Positions 24,471 to 35,900 of a DNA stretch of 64,000 nt are shown in pieces (position 1 is the stretch's first letter; each line of letters opens with the position of its first letter). The notes below the pieces were generated by a model. That model was not told the DNA's origin, did no database searches, and saw only the letters and a list, made by a program, of their open reading frames with translations. Origin of the DNA: Polytrichum commune (taxonomy: Eukaryota > Streptophyta > Polytrichopsida > Polytrichales > Polytrichaceae); assembly GCA_950295325.1 (NCBI GenBank), contig OX485804.1:10852001-10916000 (forward strand), read 5' to 3'. A program made the position numbers and the translations under genes.

Positions 24471-26058
24471 TGGAGTTGTGGTTGGTGTGTTATACTAGTT
24501 TTGCCCCATTTGATGATTTTGGGAAGGAGGCTAGGATTTGTTATGTCTTCTAAAAACTAATATTAACTAACAACTGAAGAATATAAATTACAAGTCAAAT
24601 AAGCTCAAAACAAAGAGTAAGCTCAAGATAACAAGTTTTTATTTAAAAGAATGAATTTATTTTCTCATTTCATATAAGACTAAACTATCGCTTGATTAAA
24701 TCACACCAACTAAGCTTAAGTAATTTTCCATTAAATAATATTATACTACGTTGTTAAAACCATTCACTAAATCTTTCGCTCAAGTGAAAGTAGACCGGAA
24801 GCAAGGAAAAAGTTGAGAGATAGAAGAAGATGAAGGAGCTAGCCTTTGGAGGTTCAAACCCTCCGAGGGTTGAAGTCAGAGAAGTCCCTAGATCGTGATC
24901 AAGATAAATGATGATGAAGTCTTTTTGAGAATCAAAGTTCAACCATCTTTTGAATGGTTGCCACAAGGGGGTGGGGTGAGCCTCTACATTGACTTTGGCC
25001 TTTGTTATCTCAATCGAGAGTTGTCCACCGTCCATTCATTTAGGATTTCATTCTTGAAGTCTTAGATCCCTCAAACTTTTATCTGATTTTCATATGATTT
25101 TCATCCATCCATTGACTTATTAAAGTCAAAAGACATTCATCAATAAAATCTTCTATCATCGAGGGAATTCATACTAAGTCAAGATAAGAATCCAACTATA
25201 TGTATTAAATTAACTTATTACCAATTTTTTCTAATCATCATAGATACCTTCCCTCGGATCATCTTGGGATGGCTTTTGGATCTACAAGGAATATCCATTG
25301 ATCCAATATTTTTGCAAGCCAACTAAGTCTTTTATCTTTAACTATCTCATTAAACTTAACACCCTTAAATAATTTGCTAATAATTCTTTATTAAAGTTCA
25401 TTACTTAGGCCCTCTTCTCTCTAAGCTAACTTCTATCTCTAAAACATCATAATTAAGCATATTACTCTCTTAACAACCCAAGTAATGATAATATCAAGAT
25501 TATTTGATAAAAGAATCAAATCAACCCTTCACATGTTGTTTGAAAATGTGGGCTTAAAGTTTGGTGAGTTTTTTGCTAGAATAAGCGGAAGATTTTGGCA
25601 AATTTATGATAGTGATGCTTTCGGAGCTAGATATGTGGTATATGTATTGATGAGATCTTAGAAGATGGTCTTGGTAATTAGTATTTGAGTGATCGGTGTG
25701 AAGGAGATGATAGGACGGTGTTGTGTTCTTGCAGTAATATAGATTTGTTTTAAAGAACATGTGTTCTTTGCTAGTAAGCTCTTGATGGAGTATCGGTAGA
25801 GTATTGATGAAATATCGATGGGGTATTGATGAAATATTTGTAGGATAGATTTGTTGGGAATTGGCTTCAATGAAGGTTCTTGGGTTAGACTTTGTGGGAT
25901 GTGCTCATAGCACAAATGTAACAAAAAGAAATTAAGAAGAAGAAGAAGAAGAAGAATGTTGTTGTCTCTGAGTGTTGCATCCTTATGTCATGTCTCTTAT
26001 ATATGGATTTTGCATTGCCAATCTCCATGAAACCCCTCTTCAGCGAGTTCATATGTCA
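24471..26058. other. Intergenic DNA, no gene seen
   Basis: Contains a G-homopolymer zone just before it (24,390-24,422) and an (AGA)n microsatellite at about 25,934-25,955. Short ORFs are low-complexity or chance. It forms the left flank of the Mutator-like element. Confidence 0.5.
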
Positions 26059-26068
26059 AGCATTGTTG
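26059..26068 (+). repeat. Left 10-bp target-site duplication of the MULE
   Basis: AGCATTGTTG, repeated exactly at 37,545-37,554. A 9-11 bp duplication is the usual size for Mutator-like elements. Confidence 0.9.
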
Positions 26069-26122
26069 GGGGAGTGCTATCTTATGAGCGGTGAGCGATG
26101 AGCGGTAACTTATGAGCAGTGA
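26069..26122 (+). repeat. MULE left terminal inverted repeat
   Basis: About 54 bp, beginning GGGGAGTGCTATC and containing TATGAGC plus tandem GAGCG(G/A)T units. It pairs with 37,456-37,544. Confidence 0.88.
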
Positions 26123-29100
26123 AGAAGATGAAAATTTTGGTAATAGGGCCACCAATATCCTATAACCGTGGAATTGTGGCCTTAAAAATGATGATTTTAG
26201 GGTTTAGTAATAAGAGGGTTGAGAAGGATAAACAACATGAAGTCCAAAAATTTATTCATCAGTAGTAGCACTAGACATGAAACTATCTTTTGCCTCGTCA
26301 TCTATATATATTCGAGCACCTTTGCATTGCGAATTGATTTTGGAACTATAGCAAGATTCCTCATTTGGATCCGAATCTTCGAGATTCAACATTGCAATTG
26401 CAACATTCTCGGCATATGATGGGAGACGCGGGCTACGGCTTGGACTTCGTAGGAATTGTCTATGTGCCCAAAACGGGAGACATGTCCTCTTTCCAATCGT
26501 ACTCCTGAAATCAAATCGATGAAACATGTAAATAATGTGAAGAAATAAAAATGAACCAATGAATTGAATGAAACGAATGAATTGAATAAAAATTTATTGT
26601 ATTAAAACTTACTCACACTCAAATTCAAGCATCTCCTCATCGGAGAGGTTATCATCTTCTTTTGTGAGATCTTGTATATTCTCCTTAGATGACCCTTCTT
26701 TCAAAACGTTTTCCAAAAGCGGTTTCAATATGTACTCAAACATGTCATTATCACCCTCAAATGCAAGAAGATGTCTGCCACATGCGCGTGTTGCTAGGAT
26801 AGAAGCTCCAGTGGAACATGTCAAATCAACAACGCGTCCATTCGATGGTGTAAACAATTCAATAAGATCTTGAAAAAAACGCGGCGATTTTTTATATGGC
26901 CCCCTCCAAGGTCTTCCCGATTTTTGAAGAAGCATGTTTTTTTCATCCACAAAATTGAAAAGCAAGTTTTTGCTTTTCAAATCCAGTGGCAAAAAAAGTG
27001 GAGTTTGGTTGTCTCGTGGATTTTGTGGTAGTAAAATCCCTTACCAAGACATGAGCCATAAATGCCGGAGTCTACAAAAAAATATAAATTGTGTTAAAAC
27101 TATATACAATACAAATAACACCAAAATAATTAAATAGAAACAATTGTGATATGTTATACTTACGGTGTAGGTTGGAGACTCCGGATCCTTGAACACCATG
27201 TACGAATTGAGGCAAATAAAAGTCCTAAGAACTTTCATGTTGCCGTTGTGTAAGGTTGAATTCAAAACCTTCTTGGTTTGCATATCGATAGCAGAAAATA
27301 CTATGAGGACGCCATCATCAGACAAGATGGACTTGCACAAGGACATTGTTGCAACCATCCAGTTCTTGTCATATTTATTCCAAAGAGGAATTTCAGCAGG
27401 TCTATTGGAGAGGTTGAAGTCAAGACCGTCGGGAAATTGTAGAAAAACCAAGTCAACGGCAAATGGAGTCGGACTTCCCATGACATGAAATTCGCGATTG
27501 TCTTTGAACTGAAATACCACAACATATCACAATATAAGACACAAAATAAAATCCAAATGAAAGTAAAAACATTACAGAAAATACCAAAACAATAATACTT
27601 ACGTTTTCAAGAAATGTCCGCCATTGGATCCACTCAGGAGGGCCTACTTCAACCCCTTCAGACTTGTTCTTGACAACAGTAGATCGAGCAAAAGAGAGCG
27701 TGAGAAAGTTCTTCAGTATGAATAACTCTTTTCTCAAAACATTCGTTGGCGCACGATGAATAGCGTCATAGGTGCTCGAGTAATGGAATTCCAATACATC
27801 GCACCCAGACTTTGAACTTTCGCCTCCAAGTGGATTCTTATCCAAATCATTGGAAAGAACAAGCAATTCTTCATGTTGTGAAATTTCCGATTGATCTTGT
27901 ATTTTGGTTTCAGGAACATGTTTTCTCTTACGACGTTTTTTCTCTTTTGGTTCTGGCTCTCTAAATTTAAGCTGCACAATTTGTGCTTGCAAAATTGCAG
28001 TATCACGAGGATCCACATTTTTAGCATCATTTATCTGACGGATTGTCTTCTCACTTGACGGACATGCATCCTTAGGATAATCAAGATACCAACCACAATC
28101 CTCATAGTGTGGGAGCGACCAATCCAAACAAATCTCAGTAGTGAACATGCATGAATCTCCTGCACCAGTGTCACGCCAATTTGGGAAAAAACGAGGTTCC
28201 CCTATAATGCATTTATGTGGAATCAAAACATATCGAAAATACCTACACACAAAAATATTATAAGTCAAATATTCCATGATAATTTAACAAATAGAATCAA
28301 AAAAATCAAAAAAATAATAAGATTAGGTTGTACCTGTATAATACACGTTTCATAGCAAGATCAATATTAGGTTGCTCATCCCAACCGTTGTGTTTTTTAA
28401 CTTTTCCGCTTTGGAATTCACGATAGAATATTGAATTGAAAGCCGCAAACTTCCAGGTTTGGATATACTCGGAGAGAGTAGGCACATCTGTAGGCAACTG
28501 AAGAGGAGATGAAAGAATACTTTGAAGCTCTTCGATAGCCTTTTTTCCAACTGTGCCCAATATGTAGACTTTGATAACCAATCATCAAGTGCAGAATCAG
28601 AGAGGGGCGATTTCGGGAAATGCAATGCATCTTTGTCAAATCTATTGCCATTCCAAAGCTTGAGCCATCCAACTTTGACTTCTGCATCCACATTACTGAC
28701 AGCAACACGATGAAGTTTCTCTTGTAGCATTTCAGGCACCGAAAATGAACCCCAATGGTGCTTAACTTCTTCAAGGAAAGCAGAGGTAAGGTTGATATCG
28801 GCAATCGCTAGTTGTTTCGTAAAACTAGAAGATAACATTGCACGTTTTTTGTTGACAGCTACGGACATTGCTTTTGAAACTCCGTCTGATGTCCGTTCAA
28901 GAGGATGAGTTTCATTGTACTAGTTGAGAGCAATATCGTTAGCCTCAGCAAGTTCTTGCTGAAAAATCAAACAAAAGTTAATATTTATAAGTTCATATAG
29001 ATGTAATGTAAAATGAAGGTGAATAAACATAAGGCACATATTAGCAATGGTAGAAGAACTTACACTGTACATGTAATCCAAAAAAATTGGTCGTGTCAAA

Positions 29101-30383
29101 GAATACCAAGTTTCGATGGACTTCTCCTCACATCGTTTATAACTCTTTGGATCCAGTTGCTTTCTGAAGGAAGTCAAAGGCATGGTGCCAATACTTTGCA
29201 TCCGATATAAAGTATGCACCAAATTGGTGGATACGTGAGAATTTTCGGTTGACCTAAAAGAAACATTAAATTGATTAGATTCATGATGATATAATTTGGA
29301 AAACAAAATATAAACTAGAAATAAGTGTAAAAAAATAGGAAAGAACATTACTTGTTGATGTCATGCATAGCAGTCAACAAATTTGGAATGTCGTCAGGCT
29401 CGGACGCCAAAATGATAGAATCCACAAAGACATGACGTTCATAATCTTCGGTATATACGCGGTCAATATAATTTTTCCAAACAAGAAATCTGTGATTTCT
29501 ATCCCATATAAAAAATATCTTGTTCTTGTATGACGTCAATGACAAATCTGTATCCAATTGAGATTCAAACAGGGCATTGGCTTGAGCCCAATTTGGGCTC
29601 CATTATGCGCCAACCTCATCATCCACGAATTGAAAGTTTCCCTTAGAATCGGTGGCCGATATATAAAATACACGGTCACCATCACGATAACCATTGAAAA
29701 AATCAGCCTCCAATTTAGTAATGTCACCCTTCAAAGCAGGACGCACAATCGGCATAGAAACCATGCGACATAAGGGTACACGCAAGCGAGCATTAGGTCC
29801 AGCACGGATTGAAGAAATTGTGGAAGTGAAATTGACCTTTCGTTTGTTCGTAAGTTCCCACACTTTCTCTTGATAAGTTTTATTGTCACCATCATTATCT
29901 TCAATAAGGTAAAAATTATCGAGTCAAAATTACCGAGTCAAAATTATCGAGAGATTCATTTTTTATTTTTTTTTCTTATTATGAACATTTGACGATATGT
30001 CCTGATGATGATGAACTTGTTGAGATGGACGATCTTGAGTTGAATGCATTGTGGAATCATCATCAGTAGAAATAGGAGTCGTTCTTTCCAAATCCATTGA
30101 TTGGTCCTAAAACAAATGAAATAAATTTCATAAATATTTCAAAATAAGTAGCAATACATTAGCAATAACATTACAAAAACAACAGCAATAGCAACAACAA
30201 TAACAACAGAATACCACGAACACAGGGAAGAATGACAAAAATTATCCTAGACACAGTCATTTGCACCTTTAAATATTGTACGATTAGGGTGGCCGCTCAC
30301 CCCAAAACTACAAGGCCAGACCCTGTGCGTTAACGCACAAGGGCTGTGCGTCCAACTACAGGTCTAACAAAGTTGGACGCGAG

Positions 30384-30661
30384 GTTTGGGTCGTTCGACC
30401 CAAACTATGCTCACAGTTTGGGTCGTTCGACCCAAACTAGGCAGACAGTTTGGGTCGATCGACCCAAACTAGGCAGACAGTTTGGATCGATCGACCCAAA
30501 CTAGGCAGACAGTTTGGGTCGATCGACCCAAACTAGGCTCACAGTTTGGGTCGGCCGACCCAAACTAGGTAGACAGTTTGGATCGATCCACCCAAACCAT
30601 GCTCATAGTTTGGGTGGACCGACCCAAACTAGGCTCATAGTTTGGGTCGGCCGACCCAAAC
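30384..30661 (+). repeat. Palindrome array, exact 32-bp period, nine copies
   Basis: Copies start at 30384 and every 32 bp to 30640. Each is a 22-bp palindrome with arms GTTTGGGTCG and CGACCCAAAC around a variable 2-bp centre (TT, AT, GC). Each is separated by a 10-bp spacer such as TAGGCAGACA or TAGGCTCACA. A few copies have one or two arm mismatches (GTTTGGATCG). The array lies inside the 2.07-kb first intron of the methyltransferase-like gene. The same palindrome with the same 32-bp period recurs in the transposase gene intron at 35,242-35,359. Confidence 0.95.
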
Positions 30662-30875
30662 TGTCCGCAATTTACGCCTGATTATGCGCAATTACCCAGT
30701 CACCACGAAAGTGCAAACAAACCTTGTACTGCACCTGTAGATGAGAGAGCTTGCAGCGATGACCTCAGGTCCGACGGAGGAGAGAAAAAAGACTGAATGC
30801 TTTGGGGTTGTAGCAATTTATACTACTTGTCCCTGCAGCCATATTAAGCATGGCTCTTCGTGGCCCCGCATAGCC

Positions 30876-31006
30876 GCTAGAAAGTTGCCAGCGCAGACCC
30901 TGTGCGTTAACGCACAGGGTCTACTTGCCCAACTTTGCGAAGCCTCTAGCTAGGCAAGTAGACCTTGTGCGTGAACGCACAGGGTCTGCGCTGGCAACTT
31001 TCTAGC
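30876..31006. repeat. 54-bp inverted repeat with nested palindromes
   Basis: Arms 30,876-30,929 and 30,953-31,006 are complementary with about two mismatches and a 23-bp loop. They begin GCTAGAAAGTTGCCAGCGCA. Each arm itself contains a copy of the CCCTGTGCGTT/AACGCACAGGG palindrome (30,898-30,919 and 30,963-30,984), so the arms can fold in two ways. Another isolated copy lies at 31,048-31,069. Confidence 0.9.
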
Positions 31007-31479
31007 CACTATGCGTTACCGCATACACCTTGTGCGTTAGCACATAGACCCTGTGCGTTAACGCACAGGGCCGAGACGTGAATTTGAAAAAAAACGTGTT
31101 TTTTTTTTTGTTTTTGTAAAATCTGGAAAAAATGCTAATGGGATCCAAAAAAAAAAACAAAAATATGCTATATTATCTAAATTTCCGTAGCTACAAATTC
31201 TTCTGATATTTTGTTTTGGTTTGAAATGATTTTCTTTTCTCATTCTTCTATCTATTTCCTTGTTTTGGGGAACCTCGTAGATTTTTGGTTTCGGGGCAAA
31301 AAAAAATTTATGCTATTTTGTATCATTTTCTAGCTCCTATAACGTATTTCATGAATACTTGAGTAGTCATATTTGTCATTTCTTGCATTCTAACCTCGTT
31401 TTGAATAGTTTTTTTGCTCCTATGTTCTGAACATCGATTTAAATTCATAGAATAGATATTTGTTTTAATTTTAGGCTCT

Positions 31480-32130
31480 CCTAGTCGTTTTACCTCCCAA
31501 CTTTTGGCCTTCCTAAATTGCTCTTACAAACCCTGTGTGTTAACGCACAGGGTTTTACCTCCCAATTTTGGCCTTCCTAAGTTGCGCTTACAAACCCTGT
31601 GCGTTAACGCACAGGGTTTTTCCTCCCAACTTTGGCCTTCCTAAGTTGCGTTTATAAACCCTGTGCGTTAACGCACAGGATTTCTCCTCCCAACTTTTGG
31701 CGTTATTAAGTTGCTCTTACAAACCCTTTGCGTTAACGCACAGGGTTTCTCCTCCCAACTTCGGCCTTCCTAGGTTGCTCTTATAAACCATGTGCGTTAA
31801 CGCACAGGGTTTCGTCTTCCAACTTTTTGCCTCCTAAGTTGCTCTTATAAACCCTGTGCGTTAACGTACAGGGTTTCACCTCCCAACTTCTCGCCTGTTA
31901 AGTTGCTCTTATAAACCCTGTGCGTTAACGCACATGGTTTCGCCTCTCAACTTCTCATCTCTTAAGTTGCTCTTATAAACCCTGTGCGTTCTCCTCCTGA
32001 CTTCTAACCTTCCTAAATTTCTGTTATATACCATGTGCATTGACGTATAGGGTTTCTCCTCTCCAATTTATAACCTCTATAAATTGCTACTACATGATAT
32101 GTGAGTGAACGTACAAGGTTCTCCGTCCTA
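31480..32130 (+). repeat. Palindrome array, 64-bp period, about ten units
   Basis: Palindromes with arms CCCTGTGCGTT and AACGCACAGGG start at 31531, 31595, 31659, 31724, 31788, 31852, 31916 and 31980. The period is 64 bp, with one step of 65. Two more diverged copies follow (about 32,031 and 32,095) after a 13-bp deletion. The rest of the unit reads TTTCTCCTCCCAACTT, then CCTTCCTAAGTTGCTCTTA. The array lies in intron 1 of the methyltransferase-like gene. Its period is exactly twice that of the neighbouring 32-bp array. Confidence 0.95.
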
Positions 32131-32461
32131 ACTTATAACTTATGCACTATCAAATTATGTGAACGTTGAACTGACTTACCTTTTTGTTTGTCGTCTTCTT
32201 TGAACCCGTCTTCAATTCGGACTCTGATATACGATCGTCTACATCTTCTTTGCTCTTTGCACCTTCATCATCCTCCATCGCATCAAAATCCAGTGTCTTC
32301 ACAGTTTTTTCTACTGTACTCAACAAGTTTCTTTTCCTTTCCTTTTTTGCATCATTCTTTCCCACACTAAGTCTGAACCTCTTTTTCTCGGAAGTGAAAT
32401 ACAAAGCTTTCCTACGTCTTTTCTTCGGCCTCACGGGTGTTCTCTCTATATCGTCTACCAT

Positions 32462-32983
32462 CGTTGGTGTCTATGATATGTTTTCTATCAGGTACTATCA
32501 TTTATTCTTCCAATGTATCTATCTCACAAAATCCGGCGTATATTACGATCACATGTTGTAATTGGCGTTCAATGAACGAGATAGTTCAACGCGTTTGTCA
32601 TTATGTGTTTATTTTTGTTATATCCGCCAAAATTTTCTGACACCTACTTTGTTCTATTCATAATGATCAATAATTTATTTTTCCAACCAATTTTAATTCT
32701 TTCTACATCTGCGTCAGTCCACACATATATATTTTAAATTTCTACCAATCCTTTTAGTCTTTGACGCCGTTTTGTGTATATTTTGCTCATAAATAGTCTC
32801 TGACTATTATTGTATTATGTCCACTTCTGTATTATTAGATGCTATGTATCACACGCTTTCATCTCCATCCATTATTGTATCACACGTTTTCATTTCCATT
32901 CATTTCCTCACACAACTCTATACAAAAGCAACATTCACCCCATATTTTTGTGATGTGTTGTTCATATGTTCTTTTGATTTTCT
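32462..32983. promoter_or_regulatory. Shared divergent promoter region of the MULE genes
   Basis: The two start codons (32,461 minus, 32,984 plus) face away from each other across 522 bp of AT-rich DNA. TATA-like stretches occur at about 32,724 (TATATATTTTAAAT) and 32,785 (CATAAATAG). Assignment as a bidirectional promoter rests on gene layout only. Confidence 0.45.
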
Positions 32984-35900
32984 ATGGCTACCATTAGAGC
33001 TCATGGATCTTTTGTTCCCTTCATCTTACCACTCCAAGATGATGGTCATGTGAGTGTTTCAGAGGATTTACTTAGTTTGAGATTCAACCTCCAGATAGGA
33101 ACCATGTATTTAGAGCATGAGATGTACTCTGCAGATGGAGAGGTGTATGAAACGATTTTGGTTCCAAAAAATAGAACTGATGTTGATTTTATGTGGATCT
33201 TAGGACCTGGTTCATTTAGGGTGATAGGACTTTCTGAGTCTCAAATGCAAGCTTCAACTGTCATTTTGACAAACGAATCCGGTACATCCACAGTTCAAAT
33301 TCCCTCTATCACACCTGTTAAGGTGAAACCCCTTGATGATAGTGTATTTGTGCTATCAGATTCAGAAGATGACATTTGTGCATCTGTTGATCTTTCAAAC
33401 ACATCACCATTTCCATTTAGAAGTGTAGCCAAATCCCCTTGCGGTCTTATGTACAAAAAGGTGGTTCCCCAAATCTCACCTTCTGAACGTCCTCCACTAC
33501 ACCCTTCACCTTCATCTACAGGGTTGACTATGGTTGATGCCTTGAAGCTGACAAAGTCAAGAAAAAGATCAAAGTCCGATCTTGCATCTATTGATTTTGA
33601 CAGTATAGATGTTCGTGAAGTCAAGTACTTACCATCTTCTTTTAATGGTGATGTTTTATTTCTCTTGCCTCCTGTGGCACTCAAAGCTCCAAGTACGTAT
33701 GGTCGCTCAATGGACGGCATGGACAAGATGTGCGACGGTCACCCTAGGTGCACCACCAAAACCACGAATATCCAAAATGACTTTGGACTGTCCTTCCGGC
33801 GCTCTACTTGTGCTGGTCATCTCCAATGTCATAATGACTACTGTGATTACATGAATCGCAATGGGGGCCTCCGGAACAACACTAAATGGGTCGGTTCAAC
33901 TCCTATCCCATTTGCTGTGGGTGTTGTTCCCCCTACTAAGTCCACTGTCGAGTGTAAGGTATGTCGTTCCACACCTGTGTGCATTGCTTTGTGTAATACT
34001 CAAATCATATACATTCACTCCACATCCGTTGGAATGTCCAGGGCTTGCATTCATCTTGGTGTACATGATCACCCTATGGCCAATGGCACATGCCGTGAAT
34101 CATTGGACATGGCATACCAATGCGTTGCAAATGAAGTATTGAAAACACCCACAGCAAAAAATTCAGCCATAGTTATGGCGGCGAGCAAACAATTCTTGGC
34201 CGATTACCTTTTCAAATCTCCCGTAAATGTCGAAGGCCATCACTTGGTTGGTTCATCCCTAGAGGTCGTCATGGACAAATTCAGCACTCTTGCCTCTCTA
34301 AATTGTCGTAACTTTGTATCTGGATCAAAGCGTTTTTTGCGTAGTGGAATGGGAACTATAGATAATATTATGGCGCTCAAAGACCACTCTGCTTTCAAAT
34401 TCGTCCATGGTAGTCGGTTCCCAGGGCAGTCAAAGGACAAAGTGTTTGTTTTTAAGATGTCTGTAGACCTTCCAGGTAGAGGTGTGGAGCTTATGAAGAG
34501 GATGCAAGTCGGTGGGGATATGGAGAATTCATGAATTATGTTTGACCATGTCAAACGTTTGAAGGATTGGACGACCATGGCTTGCCATATGTACGACAGT
34601 CGATACTGTAAAGTGTTGACTATTGCGTGTTGTGACATGCAATCTGAAGATGGTGCAGCGCAAATTCTCTTTTGGGAAAATTTGAATGCTGTCATGGCAG
34701 ATAATGATGTACCAAACGTAAACTTCAAAGGGTTTATGGCTGATAGTGCTCAAGCTAATTGGAATGCGGTGAGGACGATTTACGGGGATGGTGATCCAAG
34801 TCTACCTATGGTTGCACGTGAGCGTACATGTCTTTTCCATTGGTCCGCAAGCTTGGATAAGGTGACCCAAAAGTATATCAAACCATCCTTGCAATTTCAA
34901 CACAAACAAATATGCAAGGATTACAAAGACGCGAAAACAATGGACGACGCTGAGACCAAGTACCATGTGATTCATTCTTGGTGGTTGTCATCTGGAGCTG
35001 CCTCCGAAGAAGGCATCCTTGGCCTTTCAGAGTGGTTGGGATTTTGGCACTTTCGTTACAGACAATGGGGTGGCCATATGCTACTTGTAAGTACATATCA
35101 AACTTCATTATTCAATGTAATATATCCTATGTTTTTCTTATTTTTGTCTTTCTGTGTTGTTCATAGGATATGACAATAAAAGAGCGTGCGGGAATGCCAA
35201 TATGCAACCTTGCAGAGATTGTACATAACAAACAACAAACAGTTTGGGTCGTTCGACCCAAACCTTGCAGGCAGTTTGGGTTGTTTGATCCAAACCTTGT
35301 AGGCAGTTTGGGTCGTTTGACCCAAACGTGGCAGCCATTTTGGGTTGAACGACCCAAACCTAGATATATAATCTATCTTATGTTTGTCTTATCCTTGTAT
35401 TTGTGTGTTGTTCATAGGATATGTCAATAGAAGAGCGTGCGGAAATGCCAACATGCAACCTTGCAGAGACTGTACACAACAAATGGCTCCAACAGTCCGG
35501 CAACTAGATGTCTTGTTTATATGAAGCTACAGTGGACGACATGATCTGTGCCTTCATGCAAATTGCAAATTACCGGACATGGTTGAAAAGGGGGTCTGAT
35601 GGTAAAGGTCCTGATTCGGCATCCTTGAAACTCAAAGCGGCTGCCATGTGTGGAGATCCAAAAATGTTGGCCGATGCCATGAAGTCTTATCCAGGGGCAG
35701 AAGACGTCAACACTAGAGATTGTGCATTGGAAGGGTCAGAGCTCTTTGGTTCCACCAAACGCAAACTCAACCTACCACCGGGTGCTGATTGTGACTCTCA
35801 TCGACCCGACAAAGTGAACTATTCCATTTCTCGTCCGAACACCCGAGCAACTCGTCAACGCATAGAGGAATCGTTGAGTTCTACAATTCATGGTGTGGCT

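Larger units (their letters stand above)
26252..32461 (-). pseudogene. MULE-borne beta-class DNA amino-methyltransferase-like gene
   Basis: Eight exons fit GT-AG rules: 32461-32180, 30106-29352, 29253-29064, 28958-28334, 28242-27603, 27508-27164, 27071-26613 and 26504-26252. The N-terminus is Lys/Arg-rich (RPKKRRRK), a likely nuclear signal; a second basic patch (KEKKRRKRK) lies in exon 5. Exon 6 holds FAVDLVFLQFPDGLDF, then ILSDDGVLIVF, which match motif IV and the following strand of beta-class amino-methyltransferases. Exon 7 holds SPRFFQDLIELFTPSNGR, then VVDLTCSTGASILA and HLLAFEGD, matching motifs X-I-II. The order IV before X-I is that of the beta class. Motif IV lacks the catalytic (D/N/S)PP(Y/W), so activity is doubtful. 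Isolated in-frame stops lie at 29,603-29,605 and 28,920-28,922. A stop cluster follows an A-run near 29,970, and frameshifts lie in an A-run near 28,548 and a T-run near 26,995. Confidence 0.82.

Noticed and set aside
30384-30661. CRISPR-like array (nine regular palindromic repeats, 32-bp period)
   Set aside because: The spacers are only 10 bp and nearly identical to each other, there are no cas genes, and the locus is an intron of a plant transposon gene.
35167-35430. Upstream duplicated exon start as the real second exon of the transposase
   Set aside because: Its frame leads into the palindrome array and loses the conserved continuation, while the copy at 35,418 leads directly into the SWIM-containing part.
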